Source: Streptomyces diastatochromogenes (GTDB lineage: Bacteria > Actinomycetota > Actinomycetes > Streptomycetales > Streptomycetaceae). From it: 64,000 bases of DNA. The notes below the pieces were generated by a model. It was not told the origin of the DNA and searched no databases. It was given only the letters and a program-made list of their open reading frames with translations. A program made the position numbers and the translations under genes. Shown piece after piece: positions 31,887 to 39,560 of this stretch. Within the stretch, counting starts at the first letter, position 1, and each line of letters opens with the position of its first letter. The stretch lies in assembly GCF_002242805.1 (NCBI RefSeq), contig NZ_MCGQ01000052.1:181321-245320 (forward strand), written 5' to 3'.

Positions 31887-33212
31887 TCACTGGGCGGCGA
31901 TGAGCTGCTGTTCTGCACCGCTGCGCTCCGGGCGCCGGGCCGAGCGCAGGGCCGCGAGGCCGATGAAGACCATCGACGACACACCGGCCAGGGCGAAGGC
32001 GGTGAAGCCCCAGTCGCCGTTGCCGGCGGCGAGCAGCTGACCCCCGAGCCAGGGGCCGAAGACGGCGCCGAAGCGGCCCATGCCGGAGGTCCAGCCGACG
32101 GCGGTGGCGCGGCCGGCCGGGGTGGAGCGGATGGAGACGGTCGCGTAGATCATCGTCTGGGCGCTGTTGAGGAACACGCCGGTGAGGAAGACGACCAGGA
32201 AGGTCACGCCCAGCGGCATGCGGACGCTGAGCAGGAAGACCCCGGCGGCGGTGAGCGCGAACCAGAGAGCGGAGATGCGCGGGGCGCCGAAGCGGTCGGC
32301 GGCGCGGCCCGCGACCAGCATGCCGACGATGCCACCGAGGTTGAAGAGGACCACGAAGGTCAGCGCGGAGCCGAGGTTGTAGCCCTCACCGCGCATCAGG
32401 GTGGGCAGCCAGGTGGCGACGCCGTAGACGAGGAGGAGTCCGCCGAAGGAGGCCAGCCAGTAGAGCAGGGTCTGCAGCCACTCGCCGCCGCGGAACAGGT
32501 CGATCAGGGCGTCCCAGCGGTCGGCGGAGGTCTTCTTGCCGGCCGCGGCGGGCAGCTCGACCTCGTAGCGGTCGGCCAGCGCGCGGGCCTCCTCGGTGCG
32601 GCCCTTGGCGACCAGGAAGCTCAGCGACTCGGGCATCACCTTGGCGAGCACCGGGACGAAGAGCAGCGGGAGCACGCAGACCCAGAACGCGGAGCGCCAG
32701 CCGACGGGCTCCACGAGCCACTTGGCCACGTAGGCGGAGAGGATGCCGCCGGCGTGGTGGGCGGTCATCAGCGCGCCGATGGTCAGGGCGCCGCGGCCAC
32801 CTCTGGCGTAGTCGGAGACCATGCTGATCGCGGTGGGCAGCAGACCGCCGAGGCCGACACCGGCCAGGGTCCGGCCGAGGCCGAAGACCGTGACGCTGTC
32901 GGCTATCGCGCACACGCCGGAGGCCAGCGAGAACAGCGTGACGCAGGCGACCATCAGCTTCTTGCGGCCGATCCGGTCGGCGACCGTGCCCGCCGTCAGG
33001 GCGCCCACCAGCATGCCGAAGGTGGCGTAGCTGCCGAGGTCGCCGGCCCGGTCGGGGGTGAGGCCGAAGGTCTTGGTCGCCAGCAGGTGGGGCAGCACCG
33101 AGCCGTAGATGAACATGTCGAGGCCGTCGAAGAGGACGGCGAGCCAGCACAGACCGACGACCAGCAGCGCGAGTCTGCTGCCGCGAGCGGAGGGGGCGAG
33201 GGAGGAGGACAT
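31887..33212 (-). CDS. MFS aromatic-acid:proton symporter (AAHS family), GalT/PcaK-like
   Basis: The protein has 441 residues with 12 membrane helices. FDGLDMFIYGSVLPHLL in TM1 carries the DGxD motif of the aromatic-acid:H+ symporters, and GTVADRIGRKKLM is the MFS motif A; GVGLGGLLPTAISMVSDY covers TM4. PcaK and GalT of this family import 4-hydroxybenzoate, protocatechuate or gallate. It follows the galD-galC-galB-like genes but is 147 bp away, with a GntR-type site in the gap, so it is likely a separate unit of the same regulon. AGGAA precedes the ATG. Confidence 0.9.
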   Translation of the reverse strand: MSSSLAPSARGSRLALLVVGLCWLAVLFDGLDMFIYGSVLPHLLATKTFGLTPDRAGDLGSYATFGMLVGALTAGTVADRIGRKKLMVACVTLFSLASGVCAIADSVTVFGLGRTLAGVGLGGLLPTAISMVSDYARGGRGALTIGALMTAHHAGGILSAYVAKWLVEPVGWRSAFWVCVLPLLFVPVLAKVMPESLSFLVAKGRTEEARALADRYEVELPAAAGKKTSADRWDALIDLFRGGEWLQTLLYWLASFGGLLLVYGVATWLPTLMRGEGYNLGSALTFVVLFNLGGIVGMLVAGRAADRFGAPRISALWFALTAAGVFLLSVRMPLGVTFLVVFLTGVFLNSAQTMIYATVSIRSTPAGRATAVGWTSGMGRFGAVFGPWLGGQLLAAGNGDWGFTAFALAGVSSMVFIGLAALRSARRPERSGAEQQLIAAQ

Positions 33213-33302
33213 CTTTGTTTTCCTCTCGTCCAGGAGGCGTTCCCTGGAGGGGATCAGTGAGTGGGGCAGACGCTAAGGACCCACCACGTCAACGTCAACA
33301 TT

Positions 33303-33314
33303 TTTGTCAACAAT
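33303..33314. promoter_or_regulatory. GntR-type operator copy upstream of the aromatic-acid transporter
   Basis: TTTGTCAACAAT lies 91 bp before the transporter start, in an AT-rich patch of the 147-bp gap. Its core TTGTCAACAA is identical to the centre of the 24-bp dyad upstream of the GntR gene (37673-37696). The two sites probably tie the transporter to that regulator. Confidence 0.6.
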
Positions 33315-33359
33315 CTCATCGACAATGAGCCGTCGACGTGGGGACGCGGGCGTCGGCGG

Positions 33360-34310
33360 TCAGCCCACCGGCGGTGTGCCGTGGGTGTGGAAGGACGCGA
33401 TGGTCTGCAGCCCCCAGGCCTGCCCCTTGGCCCGCTCGGCCTCGGTCCAGGTGACGAGCGGCCAGTCCGGGGCCAGCACGAGCCGGGTGAGCGGGTTGCA
33501 CAGCTCGATGCGGTTGCCGCCGGGCTCGTAGACGTAGAGGAAGAACGTCTGCTGGATGGCGTGCTTGTGCGGGCCGGTCTCGATGAAGACGCCGGTGTCG
33601 ATCGCGAGGTCGGCGGCGCGCAGGATGTCCTCACGGGTGTCCGTCGCGAAGGCGATGTGGTGCAGCCGGCCGGTCGAGCCCGTCCAGTCCTCCGTGTACA
33701 CGACGTCGTACGACTTGTTCGTGAAGGTCAGCCAGCGGGCCGCGATCCGCCCGGTGTCGAGCCTGATCTGCTCGGTGGGCCGGGCGCCGAGCACGTGTTC
33801 CTGGAACTCGGCGCTGGCGAGCACGTCGGCGGCGAGGAAGTTGACGTGGTCGAGCCGCCGTACGCCCACGCCCCGGTTGGGCTTGGCCTGCGGCTGGTTC
33901 TTCAGCGCCGGTTTCAGCTCGTCGGGGGCCTGGTAGTGCTCGCTCTCCCAGTACAGGGCGTGTTCGTGTCCGTCCGGGTCGGTCGTGACGTACAGCGCGC
34001 CGAGGCCGGGTTCGTCCTCGGCCCACCGTCCCTTGCCGCCCGCCGCCTCGATCGCCCTGATACGGCGGTGGAGGGCCTCCTCGCCGGAGGTGCGCAGGGC
34101 GAGCCGGCCGAGGCCGGGCCGGTCCCGGGCGGTGAGGACGAGGCTGTGGTGCTCGTAGTCGTCGAAGGTGCGCAGATAGACGGTGTCGCCGTCCTCCCCG
34201 TTGACCGTGAGCCCCAGGTAGTCGGTGACGAAGGCGACACTGGCGTCCAGGTCCGGGGTGAACAGCTCGACGTGGCCGATATGGGCGATGTCACCGAGCG
34301 GCGGAGCCAT
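33360..34310 (-). CDS. catechol 2,3-dioxygenase-family extradiol enzyme in a gallate-type operon
   Basis: The protein has 316 residues in two VOC modules and matches the catechol 2,3-dioxygenase (XylE) group. Iron ligands are His155 (RRLDHVNFL), the His pair 217/218 (RLHHIAFATD) and Glu269 (GGNRIELCNP); second-shell His250 and Tyr259 are also present. XylE itself uses 153, 214 and 265. It should cleave a ring next to vicinal hydroxyls. The next three genes encode 4-oxalomesaconate enzymes, so the expected product is 4-oxalomesaconate, implying gallate or a close relative as substrate. Its start overlaps galD by 20 bp; GGAGG precedes the ATG. Confidence 0.87.
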   Translation of the reverse strand: MAPPLGDIAHIGHVELFTPDLDASVAFVTDYLGLTVNGEDGDTVYLRTFDDYEHHSLVLTARDRPGLGRLALRTSGEEALHRRIRAIEAAGGKGRWAEDEPGLGALYVTTDPDGHEHALYWESEHYQAPDELKPALKNQPQAKPNRGVGVRRLDHVNFLAADVLASAEFQEHVLGARPTEQIRLDTGRIAARWLTFTNKSYDVVYTEDWTGSTGRLHHIAFATDTREDILRAADLAIDTGVFIETGPHKHAIQQTFFLYVYEPGGNRIELCNPLTRLVLAPDWPLVTWTEAERAKGQAWGLQTIASFHTHGTPPVG

Positions 34311-35406
34311 CGTTGCCTCCAAGGGGGTGTACGGGTGCGGCGGTGGCGGCACGTGGAAAGACGATGCCGTCGATGATCTTTCGGGCCGTGCGGACGACGG
34401 CGGTACGACGCGCCGTGGGCGGGGAAGCGGCCGTATCGACGGCCGTCTCGATGTCCAGGAAGCCGGTGGGGTGCTCGATGCGGACACGGTCGCCACGCTC
34501 GGGCGGCCGGGCGATCCCCTCCCCCACCCCGCCGGGCAGCCTGAGCCCGGCCGCCACACTCGCGGCGCCGAGCACGCCGATGGAGGTGTGGCAGCGCACG
34601 GGGATGAAGGTGCGGGTGGTGACCGCGCCGCCGGTCCGGGGCGGGGCCAGCAGCGTGAGCTTGGGGACGGTGGCGGTCTCGACGTCACCGAGCCCCATCA
34701 GCCGACCCGCCGCCAGCCGGATCTCATGGAGACGGTCGGCGAGCGCCAGGTCCTCCTCCAGGTCCTTGGGTTCCTCGTATCCGGTGACCTTCAGCGCGGT
34801 CGCCGGGATGAGCACGGTCGGCATCCCGTTGTCCACGCAGGTCACTTCGGTACCGGCGACGGTGTCGCGGACGCGGCCCGTGGGCAGCAGCGGAGTGCCC
34901 GAGGGCGGGAACTCGATCACCACGGGGGCCGCGGTGCCGGGCACGCCCGAGATCTCGGCGTCCCCGGTGTAGTCCACGCGCCCGCCCGGGGTGGGGAAGG
35001 TGGCGATCGCCCGCTCCCCCGTGTTGAGCATGCGGATGCGTACGGAGGTCTCGCCGTCGCCGGGGGCCACGAGCCCCCGCTCGACCGCGAACGGGCCGAC
35101 ACCGGCGAGGATGTTCCCGCAGTTCTGACGGTCACTCACCTCAGCTCGGTCCACGGCCACTTGGAGGAAGAGGTAGTCCACGTCGGCGTCGGGGGCGTCG
35201 GACGCGGAGACGACAGCCACCTTGCTGGTGAGCGGGTGGGCGCCGCCGAGCCCGTCGATCTGGCGCGGGTCGGGGCTGCCCATGATCCGCAGCAGCAGGT
35301 CGTCGCGGGCGGCCGGGTCGGCGGGCAGGTCCTCGGCCAGGAGGTAGGCGCCCTTGGAGGTGCCGCCGCGCATCAGCATGCAGCGCACCTCCGTGGGCCC
35401 GCTCAC
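34291..35406 (-). CDS. galD: 4-oxalomesaconate tautomerase
   Basis: The protein has 371 residues of the PrpF-like, diaminopimelate-epimerase fold. CMLMRGGTSKGAYLL, GSPDPRQIDGLGGAHPLTSKVA, QNCGNILAGVGPFA and CVDNGMPTVL agree very closely with Pseudomonas putida GalD as I remember it. GalD converts the keto form of 4-oxalomesaconate, the gallate ring-cleavage product, to the enol form used by the hydratase. The GTG start overlaps the galC stop. The last ~25 residues, rich in Ala and Pro, look like a variable tail. Confidence 0.92.
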   Translation of the reverse strand: MSGPTEVRCMLMRGGTSKGAYLLAEDLPADPAARDDLLLRIMGSPDPRQIDGLGGAHPLTSKVAVVSASDAPDADVDYLFLQVAVDRAEVSDRQNCGNILAGVGPFAVERGLVAPGDGETSVRIRMLNTGERAIATFPTPGGRVDYTGDAEISGVPGTAAPVVIEFPPSGTPLLPTGRVRDTVAGTEVTCVDNGMPTVLIPATALKVTGYEEPKDLEEDLALADRLHEIRLAAGRLMGLGDVETATVPKLTLLAPPRTGGAVTTRTFIPVRCHTSIGVLGAASVAAGLRLPGGVGEGIARPPERGDRVRIEHPTGFLDIETAVDTAASPPTARRTAVVRTARKIIDGIVFPRAATAAPVHPLGGNDGSAAR

Positions 35407-36113
35407 GCCCCGGCTCCGTCCCGGACATGGTCCTCGTACGGGGTGTACGTGACGCCCAGTCGGGCGAGCTTCTCTCGCAGCCCGTAGCGGTCCAGGCCGA
35501 GTTGACCCTCGACGAAGGCGGCGCGGGAGGCGGCCTCCTTGGCCTCGCGGGCCTCGGACGCCGCGGCGGCCTCGCGGGCCTTCTCGCGCGGCACGACCAC
35601 GACTCCGTCGTCGTCGGCGAGGATCACGTCACCGGGCCTGATCAGCTGACCGCCGACGGCCACGGGTACGTTGACCGAGCCGCCGGTCGCCTTCACGGTG
35701 CCCTGCGCCGAGACGGCCGCCGACCAGGCGGGGAAGCCGAGTTCGCGCAGCTCCTGGGTGTCACGGATGCCGGCGTCGATGACCAGGCCGCGCACACCGC
35801 GCCGCTTCAGCGCGGTGGCGAACAGCTCGCCGAACATGCCGTCGGTGGAGGGCGAGGTGGTGGTGACGACCAGCAGGTCGCCCGCGCCGCACTGCTCGAC
35901 GGCCGCGTGGATCATGAGGTTGTCGCCGGGCCAGGACAGCACGGTGACCGCGGTGCCCGCGACCCGGGTGCCCTGCTGGATCGGGCGCAGCCGCGCCGGG
36001 AGCAGTCCGGTGCGGCCCATGGCCTCGTGCACGGTGGCCACGCCGTACCCGGCGAGGGCCTCGACGTCCTCGGCGTCGGCCTTGGGCGGGTCGGTGACGA
36101 TCACGCCGCTCAT
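35403..36113 (-). CDS. galC: 4-carboxy-4-hydroxy-2-oxoadipate aldolase/oxaloacetate decarboxylase
   Basis: The protein has 236 residues of the RraA-like class II aldolase group (LigK/GalC/ProA). GVATVHEAMGRTGLL, GDNLMIHAAVEQC, GVRGLVIDAGIRD and GDVILADDDGVVVVP are family motifs; the Arg-Asp of AGIRD contacts substrate and metal. It splits 4-carboxy-4-hydroxy-2-oxoadipate into pyruvate and oxaloacetate, the last step of the gallate and protocatechuate 4,5-cleavage routes. It is coupled by ATGA/GTGA overlaps to both galB and galD. Confidence 0.92.
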   Translation of the reverse strand: MSGVIVTDPPKADAEDVEALAGYGVATVHEAMGRTGLLPARLRPIQQGTRVAGTAVTVLSWPGDNLMIHAAVEQCGAGDLLVVTTTSPSTDGMFGELFATALKRRGVRGLVIDAGIRDTQELRELGFPAWSAAVSAQGTVKATGGSVNVPVAVGGQLIRPGDVILADDDGVVVVPREKAREAAAASEAREAKEAASRAAFVEGQLGLDRYGLREKLARLGVTYTPYEDHVRDGAGA

Positions 36114-36868
36114 ACCAGCTCCTTGGTGACCTGCGGGTAGGGGCGCATGTAGGCCTCGGCCATGGTCTTGTGCGGCAGGCCGAGGTTGGGGCCCGCGTTG
36201 CGCTTGAGCTGGACGCCGCGGCGGACGGCGAGGTCGGTGTAGTAGTCCCACAGGTGCTGCTGGGCGCCGAGGCACTCCATCGCCTTGCGCTTGGTCTCCC
36301 ACACCTCGGTGATGTCGAGCAGGACTTCGGGCCGGAAGCCGCTCATCTCGGGCTGGTGGGGCTCGAAGTAGAAGACGGGCGGGGCGCCGATGATCTCGCC
36401 GGGTCCGGGGTACCCGATGGCCTGGGCGAGGACACGGGCCTCCAGAGCCATGCGGTTGGCGGCCGGGTGGTCGCCGTTGTAGGGGTCCTCGACCGGGTGG
36501 GTGAGCACGACGTCGGGCTGGGTCTCGCGGAAGACGGCGACGAGTTGGTCGGTCAGCTCGGCGCCGGCCACGAGCGGGTAGTCGCCGGCGTCGAAGAAGC
36601 GGACCTCGGCGCCGAGGGTGGCGGCGGCCTGCTCGGCCTCCGCTCGGCGTATCGCCTTGATCTCCTCCAGGCTCTTCCCCTCGCGCCACGCCTTGGCGGA
36701 CTCGCCTCGCTCGCCGAAGGTGAGGCACGCGATGGTGACCTTCTCCCCGCGGGCGGCGGCCAGGGCGATGGCTCCGCCGGCGCGCCACACGAAGTCCCCG
36801 GCGTGCGCGGTGACGACCAGGTTCGAACGTGGTGGGGTGGGGGGCACGGGCGCGTGGGCGTGCGTCAT
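36110..36868 (-). CDS. galB: 4-oxalomesaconate hydratase, PIG-L (LmbE) fold
   Basis: The protein has 252 residues with a LmbE-like zinc fold. VVTAHAGDFVWRAGGAIALAA and CLTFGERGESAKAWREG match P. putida GalB, in which AHAGD replaces the AHPDD of sugar deacetylases. DVVLTHPVEDPYNGDHPAA and FYFEPHQPEMSGF follow. It adds water to the enol form of 4-oxalomesaconate to give 4-carboxy-4-hydroxy-2-oxoadipate. AAGGGAG precedes the ATG. It is the first enzyme gene after the regulator and lies 30 bp beyond a hairpin. Confidence 0.92.
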   Translation of the reverse strand: MTHAHAPVPPTPPRSNLVVTAHAGDFVWRAGGAIALAAARGEKVTIACLTFGERGESAKAWREGKSLEEIKAIRRAEAEQAAATLGAEVRFFDAGDYPLVAGAELTDQLVAVFRETQPDVVLTHPVEDPYNGDHPAANRMALEARVLAQAIGYPGPGEIIGAPPVFYFEPHQPEMSGFRPEVLLDITEVWETKRKAMECLGAQQHLWDYYTDLAVRRGVQLKRNAGPNLGLPHKTMAEAYMRPYPQVTKELV

Positions 36869-36897
36869 TGCGGAAATCTCCCTTTTCAGGCTCGGTT

Positions 36898-36923
36898 CAC
36901 CGCAGGGGTGTGCCCCTGCGGTG
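36898..36923 (-). terminator. perfect 11-bp stem-loop between GntR and galB
   Basis: CACCGCAGGGG at 36898-36908 pairs exactly with 36913-36923 around a TGTG loop. On the minus strand it comes 53 bp after the GntR stop and 30 bp before the galB start. It may end the regulator transcript, or act as a partial terminator or mRNA processing site that sets different levels for regulator and enzymes. Confidence 0.72.
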
Positions 36924-36976
36924 CCCTTGCCTCGATGGACAGGTGCGCGCCCGCCCCGCGTCCCGCGCGCGGCGCG

Positions 36977-37627
36977 TCAGTCGCTGAGCGCCTCGATCAC
37001 GCTGGCGAGGTGGGCGCGGACGGCCGCTTCGGCCGCCTGCGGGTCCCTGGCACTGATCGCTTCGATCATCGCCAGGTGCTCGTTCAGGGATTGCTGGGGA
37101 CGCCCGGGCCTGAGCGCCAACTGGAAGCGGTGGCGGACCAGTTGGGCGTTCAGCCGCTCCAGCAGCTCGACGGCGGTCTGCTGTCCGGAGATCTCCCGGA
37201 TCCGGTCGTGGAGTCGGTGGTTGAGTTCGGAGTACGTCACCGGCTCGCCGTCGGCGACGGCCTTCTGCATCGCCGCGCCGAGGTCGGCCAGCCCGGCCAG
37301 CTGCTCGTCGCTCGCCGCGACGGCCGCCTTCGCCGCGCACAGTCCTTCCAGGACCATGCGGCACTCCGTGATCGCGACCGCTTCCTCCACGGTCACCACC
37401 CGCACCCGCGAGCCGCGGTTGCGGATCCGTTCGACCAGTCCCTGGGCCTCCAGATCGATCAGTGCCGCCCGGATGCTGGCCCGCGTCACACCGAACTGCT
37501 CGGCGAGTTCGTTCTCCACCAGCCGCTGGGCCGGTGCCATCTCGCCGTGCAGGATCGCCTGCCGCAGCTGCGCGAGCGCATGCTGTTTGGCCTGCTCTCC
37601 GGTGGTCGGACGGGCTTCCTTCGGCAT
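36977..37627 (-). CDS. GntR-family regulator, FCD (FadR) subgroup
   Basis: The protein has 216 residues. Residues ~15-75 form the winged helix (LRQAILHGEMAPAQRLVENELAEQFGVTRASIRAAL) and ~90-210 the FCD effector domain, with the metal-type residues ELNHRLHDRI and LNEHLAMIEAI. FCD regulators usually repress catabolic genes and let go when bound by a carboxylic acid. It heads the gal-type gene group and has a 24-bp dyad 46 bp before its start, with a matching site before the transporter. GGAGGG precedes the ATG. Confidence 0.92.
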   Translation of the reverse strand: MPKEARPTTGEQAKQHALAQLRQAILHGEMAPAQRLVENELAEQFGVTRASIRAALIDLEAQGLVERIRNRGSRVRVVTVEEAVAITECRMVLEGLCAAKAAVAASDEQLAGLADLGAAMQKAVADGEPVTYSELNHRLHDRIREISGQQTAVELLERLNAQLVRHRFQLALRPGRPQQSLNEHLAMIEAISARDPQAAEAAVRAHLASVIEALSD

Positions 37628-37672
37628 GTGTGCCCTCCCTGAGTGAGTGCCTGTCGAACGTAAATCTAGCCA

Positions 37673-37696
37673 AACAAGATTGTCAACAATTTTGTT
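37673..37696. promoter_or_regulatory. 24-bp GntR operator dyad
   Basis: Arms AACAAGATTGT (37673-37683) and ACAATTTTGTT (37686-37696) flank a CA centre; ten of eleven pairs match. It is strikingly AT-rich for this genome and lies just upstream of the GntR gene. The core TTGTCAACAA recurs before the transporter at 33304-33313. Autoregulation and control of the gal-type genes are the likely function. Confidence 0.72.
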
Positions 37697-37725
37697 CGCG
37701 CTTTCTGCTGCCGCTGGGGCCCGCG

Positions 37726-38592
37726 TCAACCCGCCCGGTACAGCTCGGTGAGCAGTTCGCGCACGGCCTGGTGGGCGGGGTGCGGGTCGTCCCGCCACCA
37801 GGCGAGGCGCACGGCGACGGGTTCGGCGTCGCGCACCGGCCGGTAGACGATGCCGGGTCTCGGGTACTGGTTCGCGGTGGACTCGGCGGTCACGCCGATG
37901 AAGCGTCCGGCGGCGATGGCGGTGAGCCAGTCGTCCACGTCGTGCGTCTCCTCGACGGCCGGCCGGGCGCCGGGCGGCCACAGCTCGGGGGTGGCCGTGC
38001 CGGTGCGGCGGTCGATGAGGAGGGTGCGGGCGGTGAGGTCGGCGAGCCGGACCGACCGGCGCCTGGCCAGCGGATCGTCGGCGGCGAGCGCGCACAGGCG
38101 CCGCTCCAGGCCGACGATGGCGGTGTCGAAGCGCCGGTCGTCCAGCGGCCTGCGAATCACCGCGAGATCGCAGGCGCCCTCGGCCAGCCCCGCGGACGGG
38201 GAGTTGACGCGCACCAGGAGCAGATCGGTGCCGGGGTGCGCGGCGGTCCAGCGCCGCTGAAAGGCCACGGTGTGGCGGCCGAGCGCCGACCAGGCGTAAC
38301 CGATCCGCACCCGCTCGTGCCCCGAGGTGGCCTCCCGGACCAGCTCGGTCACGTCCGCGAGCACCCGCCGGGCCTGCGCCACCACGCGCAGCCCGGTCGC
38401 GGTCGGGGTCACCGCGCGCGAGGTGCGCCTGAGCAGCCGTACGCCCAGGGCCCGTTCGAGGGAGGCGAGGGTGCGGGACACGGCGGCCTGGGAGACGCCG
38501 AGGGCGATGGCCGCGTCGGTGAAGGTGCCCTCGTCGACGATGGCCACGAGGCAGCGGAGCTGGCGCAGGTCGATGGTGTCGGCGTCGTGCAT
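37726..38592 (-). CDS. LysR-family transcriptional regulator
   Basis: The protein has 288 residues. The helix-turn-helix is at ~8-65 (CLVAIVDEGTFTDAAIALGVSQAAVSRTLASLE) and the effector domain at ~90-285. A divergent EamA-type exporter starts 69 bp away, a frequent pairing for amino-acid or metabolite efflux. I chose ATG 38592; an in-frame ATG near 38625 would add eleven residues, and neither has a clear ribosome binding site. A LysR-type dyad overlaps this start, which implies autoregulation. Confidence 0.88.
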   Translation of the reverse strand: MHDADTIDLRQLRCLVAIVDEGTFTDAAIALGVSQAAVSRTLASLERALGVRLLRRTSRAVTPTATGLRVVAQARRVLADVTELVREATSGHERVRIGYAWSALGRHTVAFQRRWTAAHPGTDLLLVRVNSPSAGLAEGACDLAVIRRPLDDRRFDTAIVGLERRLCALAADDPLARRRSVRLADLTARTLLIDRRTGTATPELWPPGARPAVEETHDVDDWLTAIAAGRFIGVTAESTANQYPRPGIVYRPVRDAEPVAVRLAWWRDDPHPAHQAVRELLTELYRAG

Positions 38593-38605
38593 ACGCTCAG
38601 CGTAT
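38591..38605. promoter_or_regulatory. LysR-type dyad overlapping the regulator start
   Basis: ATACGCT-C-AGCGTAT is a perfect 7-1-7 inverted repeat and also fits ATAC-N7-GTAT with T-N11-A spacing. It covers the LysR start codon and lies 56 bp before the divergent EamA gene, a position suited to autorepression and control of the exporter. Confidence 0.6.
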
Positions 38606-38660
38606 AGATCGGCCCGTGCATGCATTTTGTGCAAGCAGCCTGGTGGCGGACCATCCGGAC

Positions 38661-39560
38661 ATGCCTCAAGCTCTCGAACGCCCTGCCACCGGGACCGCGA
38701 CCACCACCCCGTCCGGCTCCGCGCCGCAGGCCCGGCGCCTGGCCGGGGTCGCCACCATGTTCGGCAGCGGCCTGTCCAACCAGACCGGCGCGGCCATCGG
38801 GGCGCTGGCCTTTCCCGTGCTCGGGCCCCTCGGCGTGGTGGCGATGCGTCAGTACGTCGCCGCGCTGGTCCTGCTGGCCGTAGGCCGGCCACGCCTTCGC
38901 TCCTTCACCTGGCACCAGTGGTGGCCGGTGCTGCTGCTCGCGGCGGTCTTCGGCACGATGAACCTCACCCTGTACACCGCGGTCGACCGGATCGGCCTGG
39001 GCCTCGCGGTGACCCTGGAGTTCCTCGGCCCGCTCACCATCGCGCTGGCCGCGTCCCGGCGCCGGCTGGACGCGGGGTGCGCGGTGCTGGCGGGGGCCGG
39101 GGTCGTGGTCCTGATGCGCCCGCAGCCCTCGACCGACTACGTGGGGATGGGCCTCGGCCTGGTGGCCGCCTGCTGCTGGGCCTCGTACATCCTGCTCAAC
39201 CGGATCGTCGGCCGTCGCATCCCCGGGGCCCAGGGCGCGGCCGCCGCCGCGACGGTGTCGGCGCTGGCCTTCCTCCCGGCCGGGATCGCCGTCGTCGTAC
39301 GCCACCCGCCCACGGCCGGGGCCCTGCTGTGCGCCGTCGCCGCCGGGGTGCTCTCCTCGGCCCTGCCCTACCTCGCCGACCTGCTCACCCTGCGAACCGT
39401 GCCCGCCCAGACCTTCGGCCTGTTCATGAGCGTCAATCCGGTCCTCGCGGCCGTGGTCGGCTGGATCGTCCTCGGCCAGACCCTCGGCGCACCGGAGTGG
39501 GCGGCCATCGGCGCGGTCGTCGCCGCGAACGCGACCAGCATGCTGACGACACGCAGCTGA
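38661..39560 (+). CDS. EamA-family exporter, RhtA-like (DMT superfamily)
   Basis: The protein has 299 residues and ten membrane helices in two EamA repeats. LTLYTAVDRIGLGLAVTLEFLGPLTIAL and PYLADLLTLRTVPAQTFGLFMSVNPVLAAVVGW are the conserved ends of each half and match the RhtA threonine/homoserine exporter group. It likely exports an amino acid or similar metabolite. It is divergent from a LysR regulator and convergent, across a repeat array, with the ferredoxin reductase gene. Confidence 0.88.
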   Translation: MPQALERPATGTATTTPSGSAPQARRLAGVATMFGSGLSNQTGAAIGALAFPVLGPLGVVAMRQYVAALVLLAVGRPRLRSFTWHQWWPVLLLAAVFGTMNLTLYTAVDRIGLGLAVTLEFLGPLTIALAASRRRLDAGCAVLAGAGVVVLMRPQPSTDYVGMGLGLVAACCWASYILLNRIVGRRIPGAQGAAAAATVSALAFLPAGIAVVVRHPPTAGALLCAVAAGVLSSALPYLADLLTLRTVPAQTFGLFMSVNPVLAAVVGWIVLGQTLGAPEWAAIGAVVAANATSMLTTRS

